The notes below the pieces were generated by a model that was not told the origin of the DNA, made no database searches, and saw nothing but the letters and a program-made list of their open reading frames with translations. The position numbers were made by a program, and so were the translations under genes. Positions 33,861 to 42,023 of a stretch of DNA of 64,000 nucleotides are shown here, one piece after another; within the stretch, counting starts at the first letter, position 1, and every line of letters begins with the position of its first letter. The stretch comes from Terrabacter sp. 28 (lineage in GTDB: Bacteria > Actinomycetota > Actinomycetes > Actinomycetales > Dermatophilaceae): the NCBI GenBank assembly GCA_000955875.1, contig JYOE01000022.1, forward strand, positions 1 to 64,000. The letters run 5' to 3'.

Positions 33861-34298
33861 ATGGGAATCGCGGACACCGCCGTCGAGGTGCGCGCCTCCG
33901 GGTGGCGCACCCTCGCTGCACTGCACGGGCACATCGAGGCCGCACTCGAGCGTGAGCTCGTTCGCCGGCACGGGCTGTCGGTCGTCGAGTTCACCGTGCT
34001 CGACGCGCTGTCACGTCAGGACGGCTGGCACATGCGGATGTCCCAGCTCGCCCGGGCCGCCGCGCTCTCCTCGTCGGCCACGACCCGGCTCGTCAACCGG
34101 CTCGAGGACCGCGGCCTGCTCACCCGGGTGCTCTGCGCCGACGACCGGCGAGGCATCTACACCGAGCTCACCCCCTCCGGGCGGCGACTCCACGCCGAGG
34201 CGAGCCCCACCCACGACCAGGTGCTGGAGGAGTCACTCGGCAGCGCCGGTGAGGTGCCCGAGCTCGCCGCCCTCGTCGAGTTCCTCCACCGCTCCTGA
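33861..34298 (+). CDS. MarR family transcriptional regulator
   Basis: 145 residues. Winged HTH at about 45-105: MRMSQLARAAALSSSATTRL (recognition helix), VNRLEDRGLLTRV, and the wing DDRRGIYTELT. ATGs at 33849, 33852 and 33861 are possible. A TATGAT -10-like box ends 7 bases before 33861, so the message may be leaderless and start there. Probably represses the divergent MFS gene in response to its substrate. Confidence 0.88.
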   Translation: MGIADTAVEVRASGWRTLAALHGHIEAALERELVRRHGLSVVEFTVLDALSRQDGWHMRMSQLARAAALSSSATTRLVNRLEDRGLLTRVLCADDRRGIYTELTPSGRRLHAEASPTHDQVLEESLGSAGEVPELAALVEFLHRS

Positions 34299-34317
34299 CG
34301 ACTGCCGATGCGGCGGT

Positions 34318-35400
34318 TCAGAGCCGCCCGCGGACCGGGGTGCGTTCGACCGGGTCGCCGCCCTCGGGCATGACCATCTCGGCGCGCACGCCGAGCAGCC
34401 GCACCTCGCGCTCCGGGTCGAGCGTCGCGGCCAGCTCCACCGCCGCGGCGACGACCTCGTCGCGGTCGGACGTCGGGGCGCGCAGCTTGCGGGCCTTGGT
34501 CTGGGTGAAGAACGGCGCGTAACGGACCTTGAGGGTGACCCGGAAGACCGGCCGGCCCTCCTTCGCGGTGTCGTCGAACGCCTGCTCGGCGAGGTCGCGC
34601 ACCGCGTCACGCACCTCGGCGGGCGTCGTCAGGTTGCTCTGGTAGGTGGTCTCGCGGCTGTGCCCCCGCGCGATCCAGGGCGAGTCGTCGACGACGGCCG
34701 AGCCGATGCCCCGCCCCAGCTGGGAGTACCAGACGCCCATGCGAGGCCCGAACTCGCCGACGAGCGTGGCCTCGTCGGCGTCCGCGAGCTGACGCACCGT
34801 CTCGATGCCGTGACCTGCAAGGCGCTTCGACACCTTGGAGCCGACTCCCCAGAGGTCGATCGTCGGCCTGTCGCCCATGACCTCGAACCAGTTGTGGCGC
34901 GTCAGCCGGAAGACACCGCGCGGCTTGCCGAAGCCCGTGGCGATCTTGGCCCGCACCTTGTTGTCGCCGATGCCGACCGAGCTGTGCAGGTCGGTCGCCT
35001 CGAGCACGGCGCCCCGGACCCGCTGCGCGAAGGCTTCGGGGTCGTCGGTCTGCACCCCGAGGAACGCCTCGTCCCAGCCGAGCACCTCGACGACGACGCC
35101 GAGGGACCGCAACGTCTCCATGACCCGCTCGGACGCCTCGGTGTATGCCGGCGCGTCGACCGGCAGGATGACCGCGTCGGGTGCCTTGCGGGCGGCCAGA
35201 CGCAACGGCATGCCCGAGCCGACCCCGAACTCGCGGGCCTCGTAGCTCGCCGTCGACACGACGGCCCGCTCGGTCGGGTCGCCGCGCCCACCGACGATGA
35301 CGGGCTTGCCGACGAGCTCGGGTCGGCGCAGCAGCTCGACCGCCGCGATGAACTGGTCGAGGTCGACGTGCAGCACCCAACGGGCGGGCCCGGCGCTCAT
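34318..35400 (-). CDS. dinB: Y-family DNA polymerase, DinB2-like
   Basis: 360 residues. Catalytic acids D13 (LHVDLDQF), D110 and E111 (LGWDEAFLG); fingers SYEAREFGVGSGMP; HhH region LWGVGSKVSKRLAGHGIETV. The steric-gate position, five residues after D13, is Ile18 instead of Phe or Tyr. The C-terminus ends VERTPVRGRL with no QLxLF-like clamp motif. Both traits are those of mycobacterial DinB2 (Leu gate, no clamp tail), which readily incorporates ribonucleotides. Role: translesion or ribonucleotide-tolerant synthesis. No LexA box was found upstream. Confidence 0.88.
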   Translation of the reverse strand: MSAGPARWVLHVDLDQFIAAVELLRRPELVGKPVIVGGRGDPTERAVVSTASYEAREFGVGSGMPLRLAARKAPDAVILPVDAPAYTEASERVMETLRSLGVVVEVLGWDEAFLGVQTDDPEAFAQRVRGAVLEATDLHSSVGIGDNKVRAKIATGFGKPRGVFRLTRHNWFEVMGDRPTIDLWGVGSKVSKRLAGHGIETVRQLADADEATLVGEFGPRMGVWYSQLGRGIGSAVVDDSPWIARGHSRETTYQSNLTTPAEVRDAVRDLAEQAFDDTAKEGRPVFRVTLKVRYAPFFTQTKARKLRAPTSDRDEVVAAAVELAATLDPEREVRLLGVRAEMVMPEGGDPVERTPVRGRL

Positions 35401-35459
35401 GACGCCATTGTGCCCGCGCGGACCGACAGTGCTGGCGGTGCCGGTGGGCCGGGCGGACG

Positions 35460-35915
35460 TCAGCCGCGCGTCGGGCGGTCGCGCTTGGCGGGCCGCCGTG
35501 GTTGGTCGGTGACCTGCCTGCCGGCCCGGAAGGTGTAGACGGCCGGCGGCTCGGGCGTGCCGGACGACTCGGTCGGTTCGGAGCGATCGACAGGCTCCGA
35601 GCGTCGAGGGGCCCCGGCGGCCTTGGGGGCGCTGGGGGCGCTGGGGGCGCTGGGGGCGCTGCGGGTCCGGGTGTCTCCGCCCGTCGGGTCGTCGTCGACG
35701 GGCGCCGGGCCGGCGGCGGCGTCCTGCTCACGCGCCGCGAGGACGACACCGTGGAAGAGCATCGCGGCGGCCAGCACCGTGAGGCCGAAGGCGCCGACGG
35801 CGAGCGGCACTCCGGTGTGGGCGCCGCCGAGCTCGGAGCGGAGCAGGTGCAGCCCGCCGGCGGCGGCACCGACGACGGCGGAACCGACGAACCAGACGAT
35901 CGTGCCCCGGGTCAT
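35460..35915 (-). CDS. small membrane protein with Ser-Ala-Pro repeat tail
   Basis: 151 residues, no recognised family. Two hydrophobic segments: TIVWFVGSAVVGAAAGGLHL near the start and VPLAVGAFGLTVLAAAMLFH near 35-60. The cytoplasmic tail contains an SAP tandem repeat encoded by four exact 9-base units, then a Pro/Arg-rich end. ATG 35915 is chosen; a GTG 12 bases upstream is possible. Continuous GC3 supports a real gene. Confidence 0.6.
   Translation of the reverse strand: MTRGTIVWFVGSAVVGAAAGGLHLLRSELGGAHTGVPLAVGAFGLTVLAAAMLFHGVVLAAREQDAAAGPAPVDDDPTGGDTRTRSAPSAPSAPSAPKAAGAPRRSEPVDRSEPTESSGTPEPPAVYTFRAGRQVTDQPRRPAKRDRPTRG
35625..35660 (-). repeat. 9-base tandem repeat (Ser-Ala-Pro)
   Basis: Four exact copies of GGGGGCGCT (plus strand), coding for SAP repeats in the small membrane protein on the minus strand. 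Confidence 0.85.
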
Positions 35916-35987
35916 TGAATGCGCCACGAGGTCACTGTGGCACACGCGAGCCGGGTTGGCGCCGAGGCCTGCAGGTTCGGCTCGAGG

Positions 35988-36030
35988 GACGGGCGGCTGA
36001 CGGGCGGCTGACGGGCGGCTGACGGGCGGG
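35988..36030. repeat. 11-base intergenic tandem repeat
   Basis: GACGGGCGGCT is repeated three times exactly plus one partial copy, between two minus-strand genes. The period is one helical turn. No coding sense. Confidence 0.8.
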
Positions 36031-36042
36031 TCGCGTGGATTG

Positions 36043-37446
36043 TCAGTGTCCGGACGTCGCCGAGACACCCTTGGCCGCAACGGTCTTCGCCGCCTTGGCG
36101 GCGTTCTCGGCGTCCTGTCGCGCAAGCCTCGTGGCGGCCATCACGTCGGCCCTGGCCTGACCGGTGGGGACGGCCGCGCCACCGGACGCCCGGTCGGCCT
36201 TCTTCGAAGACCCGAGGATCGCCCGCGATGTGGGGTCGGGTGCGAAGCCCTGCGTTGCCGGCTGGGCCTGGGCGCGCGCCTGGCGGGCCTGCGCCGCAGC
36301 CGCCTTGGCGGCCTTGGCGAGGGCAGCCTTGGCTGCCTTCTCGTTCGCCCTGGCGGCCTTGGCAGTCTTGTCGGCGGCCTTCTTCGCGGCCTTGTCGGCA
36401 GCCTTGGACGCCTTGTCCGCAGCCTTGTCCGCGGCCTTGGACGCCTTGTCGGACGCCTTGTCGGACGCCTTGTCGGCAGCCTTGGCCGGGCCCTTGTCGG
36501 AGCCCTTGCCCGAGTTGTCGTCGGAGCGCTGCCCCGGAGTTCCGGGGCCCTCGGCGTTGCCGGGCCTCGGGTCGAGGGCGTCGAGCGCGAGCGTGAGTCC
36601 CGGGGCAACGGCCGACGGGACCGCCGGGGGTGCCTGCACAGGTGGAGCCGGCGGAACCGGCGGTGCCGACGGCGCCGCCGAAGCGGGCACCTCGGCCGGA
36701 CGCGTCGCGGCCGGCGCCTGGACCGACCCGGCGGACTCGGGTGCCGAGGGCACGGCGGCATACGCGGTCTGGGTGCCGACGGAGAACGGGGAGCTGACGG
36801 GCACACCACCGGCCGCCTCGGGCTCGGCACGGCGCTCGTGCGCCGTGACGGACGGCAGGATGAGGGCCGCGACGGCGGCGCCGAGCAGCAGCGCCGCACC
36901 ACGCTGGCCACCGACGGACGAGAGCGACACGCGCCCGCGGACGAGCGCGGCGATGGCCGCGAGGAGCGTCGAGACGCCGATGACGACGAAGCCTGCGGTG
37001 AGGCCACCCACGAGGCAGCTGAAGGCGACGAGGGCGCCGATGACGGCGAAGCCGGAGACCGTGCCCTCGGGCAGGCGGCGCGGCTCGGGGTCGGCGAGCA
37101 GGTCGACCGGCTCGGGGGCCAGCAGGCCCGGGCGGGCCGGCAGCGTGAACGAGGGCTCCTCGAGCGCGGCGAAAGCGGACATTTCGGACGTCACGGGGAC
37201 AGTGTGGACGATCCGGGGCTCCGCGTCACGTCCCAACTCGTTGTCGCCTCCTGAGGTGCCGCCGTCGCCCCCGCGCGAGGACTCGTCACGCAGGGTGCGG
37301 GTCGGCGCACCGGCGGCGGCCCAGAGCTGCCAGCCGCGGGGCGGGACGGGCCAGGAGGGGTCGGGCAGCCAGCGGTCGACGTCAGCCGTGGCCGGCCGTC
37401 CCGGTCGCATCGGGGCACCGTGCGTGGGCGTCATGGGGGTGGTCAC
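36043..37446 (-). CDS. membrane protein with long Lys/Ala-rich histone H1-like C-terminal tail
   Basis: 467 residues, not assignable to a named family. N-terminus has PDPSWPVPPRGWQLW, a Trp/Pro motif frequent in actinobacterial envelope proteins. About 125-210 holds three hydrophobic segments (VSGFAVIGALVAFSCLVGGL, TAGFVVIGVSTLLAAIAALV, RGAALLLGAAVAALILPSV). A Pro/Ala/Ser region follows. Residues about 300-420 are a repeat of KAADKASDKA-type units, strongly basic and helical. This resembles histone H1/Hc1-like DNA-binding tails. GTG start. If the tail is cytoplasmic it could tether the chromosome; topology is not certain. Confidence 0.65.
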   Translation of the reverse strand: MTTPMTPTHGAPMRPGRPATADVDRWLPDPSWPVPPRGWQLWAAAGAPTRTLRDESSRGGDGGTSGGDNELGRDAEPRIVHTVPVTSEMSAFAALEEPSFTLPARPGLLAPEPVDLLADPEPRRLPEGTVSGFAVIGALVAFSCLVGGLTAGFVVIGVSTLLAAIAALVRGRVSLSSVGGQRGAALLLGAAVAALILPSVTAHERRAEPEAAGGVPVSSPFSVGTQTAYAAVPSAPESAGSVQAPAATRPAEVPASAAPSAPPVPPAPPVQAPPAVPSAVAPGLTLALDALDPRPGNAEGPGTPGQRSDDNSGKGSDKGPAKAADKASDKASDKASKAADKAADKASKAADKAAKKAADKTAKAARANEKAAKAALAKAAKAAAAQARQARAQAQPATQGFAPDPTSRAILGSSKKADRASGGAAVPTGQARADVMAATRLARQDAENAAKAAKTVAAKGVSATSGH

Positions 37447-37534
37447 CGAACTCGCCTCTCCTGCGTCAGCGCGGCCCCGCTCCGTCGAGCAGGGCCTCTC
37501 ATAGCAGAACAGTACGGTGCAGAGTCACGTTTTG

Positions 37535-37548
37535 TACCGCAAATGGTA
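37535..37548. promoter_or_regulatory. weak inverted repeat upstream of the glycosidase gene
   Basis: TACC-GCAAAT-GGTA, flanked by TTTTG on the left and AAAAG on the right, in an AT-rich stretch of the divergent promoter region (37447-37606). Possible repressor operator; low information content. Confidence 0.3.
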
Positions 37549-37606
37549 AAAGTTGGGCAAAGTCGCCCGTGTCGCCCTCTGTCGCCCGGATGGAAGACTC
37601 TGCTCC

Positions 37607-38575
37607 ATGCTGCGACTGGACGACCGGTGGGTCTGGGACGCCTGGACCGTCGACGACGGTGGGCGCACCCACCTGTTCTACCTGCAGGCACCACGGTCCC
37701 TCGGCGACCCGAGCCTGCGGCACGTCAACGCCACGGTGGGGCACGCCGTCTCGACCGACTGCGTCGCCTGGGAGGTCGTCGAGGACGCCCTGACCCCGTC
37801 GGACAGCGGCTTCGACGACCTCGCGATCTGGACCGGGTCGACCGTGCACGACGGCGAGCGCTGGCGGATGTTCTACACGGCCGTCTCGCGCGCGGGACAC
37901 CACATCTACGACCAGCGGATCGGCTCCGCGGTCTCCGACGACCTCGTGCACTGGACCCGGGCCTCGAGCGAGCCGGCCCTCCGCATCGACCCGCGGCACT
38001 ACAAGACGCTGGCCTCGCACCCCGGCCCCACCGAAGGGCCCGACCTCGAGGGCAGCAGCGAGACGTGGCGCGACCCGCTCGTGCTGCGCGACCCCGAGGG
38101 TGACGGCTGGCACCTGCTCATCACCGCCCGAGCCCGCGACGCGGCGAAGAACGACGACGGTGTCGTCGCCCACGCCTGGAGTTCCGACCTCGACTCGTGG
38201 GAGGTGCGCGGACCCCTCTGCGAGCCGGGCGCCGGCTTCGGGCAGCTCGAGGTCCTGCGCAGCCTCGTCATCGACGGGCGGCCCGTCCTCGTCTTCACCT
38301 GCCACCCCGAAGAGATGACCCCGGCGCGCCGTGCCGACGCCGACGGGTGCTGCACGTGGTCGGTGCCGTCGCCGGGCCTGCTCGGCCCGTGGGACCTGTC
38401 CCGGGCTCGGCCGTTCCGGGCCGACCCGACGCTCTTCGCGGCCCCGGTCGTGACCCGGCCCGACGGCAGCACCGTGATCTTCGGCTTCCACCACGACGGC
38501 CGGGACGGGTCGCTATGGATCGGTGACCCGATGCCGGTGACGCTGGACGCCGCGGGCTACCTCGTGCCCGCCTGA
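37607..38575 (+). CDS. five-bladed beta-propeller glycosidase-like protein (GH43/GH32/GH68 type)
   Basis: 322 residues, no signal peptide. Begins RLDDRWVWDAWTVDDGGRTH with the first-blade WxxD motif, then DDLAIWTGSTVHD, SSETWRDPLVLRD (RDP motif typical of GH32/43/68) and FGQLEVLRSL with a Glu candidate acid. Likely cytosolic glycoside hydrolase or glycosyltransferase of the invertase/levansucrase fold; specificity unknown. ATG 37607 matches the first blade. The 3' end overlaps the convergent penicillin acylase gene by 19 bases. Confidence 0.8.
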   Translation: MLRLDDRWVWDAWTVDDGGRTHLFYLQAPRSLGDPSLRHVNATVGHAVSTDCVAWEVVEDALTPSDSGFDDLAIWTGSTVHDGERWRMFYTAVSRAGHHIYDQRIGSAVSDDLVHWTRASSEPALRIDPRHYKTLASHPGPTEGPDLEGSSETWRDPLVLRDPEGDGWHLLITARARDAAKNDDGVVAHAWSSDLDSWEVRGPLCEPGAGFGQLEVLRSLVIDGRPVLVFTCHPEEMTPARRADADGCCTWSVPSPGLLGPWDLSRARPFRADPTLFAAPVVTRPDGSTVIFGFHHDGRDGSLWIGDPMPVTLDAAGYLVPA

Positions 38576-40707
38576 CCCGACCGGCCGGCCTCCACGGGAT
38601 GCAGCCCTCCCACCAGCCACGCCGGGGTCTGGTCGGCGAAGTGGTCGGCCCGGGCGTCGCCGCTCGCCCCGAAGGGCACCACCCACCGGCTCGCGTCACG
38701 GTCGGCGAGGTCCCAGACATAGCGGGCGACCGGTCCGCCGTAGCAGCGGTCGGTCACCCCGGGCGCGCTCGCCGCGGCGAGCACGCAGCCCTTGTCGCCG
38801 CCGACCGGGTCGCGCGGCACCGACGGCGCCCGGTCGCTGACGTCGAGCGCGTGCAGCGGGTCGAGCCAGTGCCGGTCACCCCACGCGGCGTCCGGGTCGT
38901 ACTGTCCGGCCACGCTCTCGAGGGCCGCGCGGACCCCGTCGGCGACGTCGATGCCGCGCTCGGGGGCGAGCCGTGCCATGGAGTGCCAGCCGGCGCCGAT
39001 CTGCGCGACCACCCCGGTCCACGCGGCGAAGATCGGCGAGTGGCCGCTCGGCTCGAGCATCGGCGCGAGGCTCGGGTGGTCCGAGAACCACCGCACCAGG
39101 GCGGTGCGCCAACGCGCGAAGACGGCGGCCCCGTGACTGTCGGCGTCGCTGTGGCCGTCCCACGCGAGCAACACCTCGCGCACCTGCGCCGCGCGGCCGC
39201 CCACCTCGACGGCCTCGACCAGCTCGCGCATGAGGTCGGCCTGGCCGTTGCGGGTGTCGACGTGGATCGCCGCGCAGTCGTCGACGGTCAGGCCGGTGCG
39301 CGACCCGATGAGCGAGCGGATGCGCTCGGCGCGGAACGGCGTCGCGTACTCGACCCCGAGCCCTCCCCCGCTCGCCCGGTCGTTGGCGCTCACCATGACG
39401 TCGGGCACGTCGACGGCCGGACCCCGGCGGTAGCCGTGCCAGGTGTGCCTGGAATCCCAGGCAGGCAGCGGCAGCACCATGCCCGCCTCGTCGCGGTCCG
39501 GCACCCGTCCGACGACGAGGTGGCGCATGCGTCCGCTCGTGTCGGCGACGAGCGCCGAGTTCACGGGCTCGACCCAGCGCGCGAGCGCCCGCTCGACGTC
39601 GCCGACGGTGCGGGCCCGCAACAGGGGCAGCAGCGCGCCGAAGCCGAGGTCGCTCTCGACCTGGGTCGGGGTGCGCAGGCTGAAGGGCGGCGGTCCGCAT
39701 GCAGCCGCGGCCTCGTCACCGTCGCCGGCGACCGCAGCGGCGCGCTCGAGCTCGGCCTCGAGCCCGGTCACGACCGGGCCGCGCGCCGTCACGACGACGG
39801 GCACGTGCAGCTCGCCCTCGCCGCGCACCCGCACCGTCTCGGTCGTGTGCTCGACCGGCTCCCAGCCGTCGAGGCCGCGCGCCACGAGCACGGGGGCGCC
39901 GTCCTCCCCCGACCCGTCGCACCGAAGCCTCTCGAGCGTGAGGTCCTGGTAGTCGGCCATCGCGTTCGTGATGCCCCAGGCGACCGACCCCGTGTGGGCG
40001 AAGTGCTGCACGCCCGGCACCCCCGGGAACGTGAAGCCGACGACGTCGAACTCGGGGCACGCGAGCCCCACCTGCTGGTAGCAGCCGGGCAGCTCGATGG
40101 TGCGGTGCGGGTCGCCCGCGACGAGGGGCAGCCCGCTCGCGGTCTGCGCGCCGCCGATGACCCACGCGTTGCTCCCCGAGCGGTCGACACCCTCGGCGTG
40201 GAGCAGCGGCAGCGCGTCCTCCCCGAGCCGGTCGGCGACGTGGGCGTTGAAGAGCTTGGCGGGGAAGGTGCCGAAGAGCAGGTGGATGCCCCAGAAGATG
40301 CCGAGCGGCGTCCACGGCGCCCACGGGCGCGGCGCGGCGGCATACGCCTCGAGCCCGAGCGCCTCGACCTCCGGTGTGCCCGTGAGCCCCTCGGCGAGCG
40401 CGGAGTCCACCCCGTCGACGTATGCCGTGAGCCACGCCCGCGTCTCGGCGTCGAGCCGCTCGAAGCAGCGTCGCACGGTGGCCTCGAGCCGCACCTGGCG
40501 GGCGAAGCGGTCCCAGGGCACCCCGTCCGCGCCGACGTACTCGGCGGTGCGCCCCTCCATGCGCCAGCGGTGGTGCTCGATCTGCCAGCCTCGGTCGAGC
40601 GCGGTGACGCGGCCCTGGAGGCGGGTCAGCTCCAGCACGTCGTCGGCGCGCAGGTGCGGGACACCGAGGGCGTCCCTGGTCAGGCCGGCCAGGGGCTCGC
40701 GCGTCAC
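38557..40707 (-). CDS. penicillin acylase family (Ntn hydrolase) protein
   Basis: 716 residues. The N-terminal nucleophile is the Ser in DRSGSNAWVIGG (about residue 178), exposed when the precursor self-cleaves into alpha and beta chains. Other family motifs: LVAGDPHRTIELPGCYQQVG, FTFPGVPGVQHFAHTGSVAW, and VSANDRASGGG. No signal peptide, unlike periplasmic or secreted penicillin G acylases, so it is probably cytosolic and acts on N-acyl compounds such as acyl-homoserine lactones or acyl amino acids. The GTG at 40707 overlaps the upstream stop by 4 bases. Confidence 0.87.
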   Translation of the reverse strand: MTREPLAGLTRDALGVPHLRADDVLELTRLQGRVTALDRGWQIEHHRWRMEGRTAEYVGADGVPWDRFARQVRLEATVRRCFERLDAETRAWLTAYVDGVDSALAEGLTGTPEVEALGLEAYAAAPRPWAPWTPLGIFWGIHLLFGTFPAKLFNAHVADRLGEDALPLLHAEGVDRSGSNAWVIGGAQTASGLPLVAGDPHRTIELPGCYQQVGLACPEFDVVGFTFPGVPGVQHFAHTGSVAWGITNAMADYQDLTLERLRCDGSGEDGAPVLVARGLDGWEPVEHTTETVRVRGEGELHVPVVVTARGPVVTGLEAELERAAAVAGDGDEAAAACGPPPFSLRTPTQVESDLGFGALLPLLRARTVGDVERALARWVEPVNSALVADTSGRMRHLVVGRVPDRDEAGMVLPLPAWDSRHTWHGYRRGPAVDVPDVMVSANDRASGGGLGVEYATPFRAERIRSLIGSRTGLTVDDCAAIHVDTRNGQADLMRELVEAVEVGGRAAQVREVLLAWDGHSDADSHGAAVFARWRTALVRWFSDHPSLAPMLEPSGHSPIFAAWTGVVAQIGAGWHSMARLAPERGIDVADGVRAALESVAGQYDPDAAWGDRHWLDPLHALDVSDRAPSVPRDPVGGDKGCVLAAASAPGVTDRCYGGPVARYVWDLADRDASRWVVPFGASGDARADHFADQTPAWLVGGLHPVEAGRSGQAGTR

Positions 40708-41132
40708 GTGGCGTCCTTGAAGCGCCCCCACCCGTGCCACCGGTCGACGTCGATGATCGCCGTGACACGGGCACGGTCGCGCACCCGGTAGGGCTGCCCC
40801 GTGTAGTGCGACGCGATGCGGTCGATGTCGCCGAGGTCGCGGTCGTCGAAGAGCTCGACGACGCGGCCCTGGAGGCTGACGTGGGTGATCCAGTTCTCGG
40901 GGTCCATGGCGCTGAGGCTCACCCGGGGGTCGGCCCGCAGCCAGTCGAGGCGCTTGCGGCCGGCGTCCATGTTGACGACGACCTTCCCGTCCTCGAAGAG
41001 GTACCAGGTGGGCACCGAGACGGGCTGGCCGTCGGGGCGCACGCAGCTGATCGTCGCGTAGTTCGGTCGGCGCAGGAACTCGGCGACCTCCGCGGGCAGA
41101 GCGGCCCCGCTCGTGGGTCGGCCGGCCGTCAC
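40704..41132 (-). CDS. PPOX-class F420-dependent oxidoreductase
   Basis: 142 residues. Split-barrel fold signature: FLRRPNYATISCVRPDGQPV at about 19-38, SVPTWYLFEDGKVVV, RKRLDWLRADPRVSL and a C-terminal VDRWHGWG. Small F420- or FMN-binding oxidoreductases of this type reduce planar cofactors or xenobiotics. It sits between the unknown gene and the acylase, with 4-base overlaps on both sides (GTGA), implying translational coupling. Confidence 0.85.
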   Translation of the reverse strand: MTAGRPTSGAALPAEVAEFLRRPNYATISCVRPDGQPVSVPTWYLFEDGKVVVNMDAGRKRLDWLRADPRVSLSAMDPENWITHVSLQGRVVELFDDRDLGDIDRIASHYTGQPYRVRDRARVTAIIDVDRWHGWGRFKDAT

Positions 41133-41575
41133 CGGTCGCCCGACGTCTTGCTCTGGATCTCTCGGAAGAACGCGTCGGAGATGCGACGGAACTGGTGCAG
41201 CGTCAGGGTGATCGGGTCGCCGGCCGACAGCCCGAGGACCGTGTGCTCGGGGTCGAGCGCCAGCTCTGGGTCGGCCAGCACCGTGCCGCCGTTCTCGACG
41301 AGCGACCGGGCGAGCACGCGCACCTCGTGCAGCGCCTTCCCGGTCTGGCCCTCGGCGGCGCTCAAGCGGTGGATGAAGCAGCCCTCGAGGACGATGAGCA
41401 TGTTGTTGAAGTACTCGTACTCGAGCGACTCGAGGGCGCCCTCGAGCGCGGAGACGTCGGCGTCGCCGTGGTCACGGGCCGCCTGCGCCACCTCACGGAA
41501 CATCGCCACCTGCGACTCGACCCGCGAGCGGCAGGCGTCGACGTAGTCGGGCTCGTACTCCTTCGTCCCCAGCAT
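41129..41575 (-). CDS. conserved helical protein of unknown function
   Basis: 148 residues; family not recognised. Predominantly helical, with EYEPDYVDACRSRVESQVAM at the start, a central LEYEYFNNMLIVLEGCFIHR and a C-terminal LTLHQFRRISDAFFREIQ. Cys and His in the central helix are notable. First gene of a three-gene overlapping unit with the PPOX and acylase genes. ATG 41575 is used; the longer frame reads antisense into the DUF2237 gene. Confidence 0.7.
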   Translation of the reverse strand: MLGTKEYEPDYVDACRSRVESQVAMFREVAQAARDHGDADVSALEGALESLEYEYFNNMLIVLEGCFIHRLSAAEGQTGKALHEVRVLARSLVENGGTVLADPELALDPEHTVLGLSAGDPITLTLHQFRRISDAFFREIQSKTSGDR

Positions 41576-41626
41576 GGGCTCAGCGTAGCGAGCGAGCGGC
41601 CACGTTCCGGCGACTAGGTTTGGGCC

Positions 41627-42022
41627 ATGGCAGCGCGTGAACGGAACGTGCTCGGCGGTGAGCTCGAGCCGTGCGGGACCGACCCGGTGACCGGCTTCTA
41701 CCGCACCGGCTACTGCACGACGGGTCCGGAGGACCGCGGCAGCCACACCATCTGCGTCGTCGTCACCCCCGAGTTCCTCGCCCACCAGCGCAGCGTGGGC
41801 AACGACCTCGTCACGCCGCGCCCCGAGTGGCGCTTCCCCGGCCTGACGCCGGGAGACACGTGGTGCGTCGTCGCCGTGCGGTGGCTGCAGGCGCACCAGG
41901 ACGGCGCGGGCGCACCGGTCGTGCTCGCCGCCACGCACGAGCGGGCGCTCGAGGTCGTGCCGTTGCAGCTGCTCCAGTCGTATGCCGCCGACGTGCCCGA
42001 CGACCCGAGCTCCCTTCTCTGA
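41627..42022 (+). CDS. DUF2237 family protein
   Basis: 131 residues, the full family length. Typical motifs: RNVLGGELEPCGTDPVTGFY with its Cys, GYCTTGPEDRGSHTICVVVT, and GDTWCVVAVRWLQAH. The family is small, cytosolic and without an assigned activity; conserved Cys and Asp residues suggest a ligand site. Stops 1 base before the pentapeptide gene, so the pair is co-transcribed. Confidence 0.9.
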   Translation: MAARERNVLGGELEPCGTDPVTGFYRTGYCTTGPEDRGSHTICVVVTPEFLAHQRSVGNDLVTPRPEWRFPGLTPGDTWCVVAVRWLQAHQDGAGAPVVLAATHERALEVVPLQLLQSYAADVPDDPSSLL

Positions 42023-42023
42023 C

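Noticed and set aside
35988..36030. A CRISPR array
   Set aside because: Direct 11-base head-to-tail repeats without spacers; no cas genes in the window.
38599..40791. A 730-codon plus-strand frame opposite the penicillin acylase gene
   Set aside because: No recognisable domain, and the opposite frame carries the full Ntn-hydrolase motif set with coupled overlaps.
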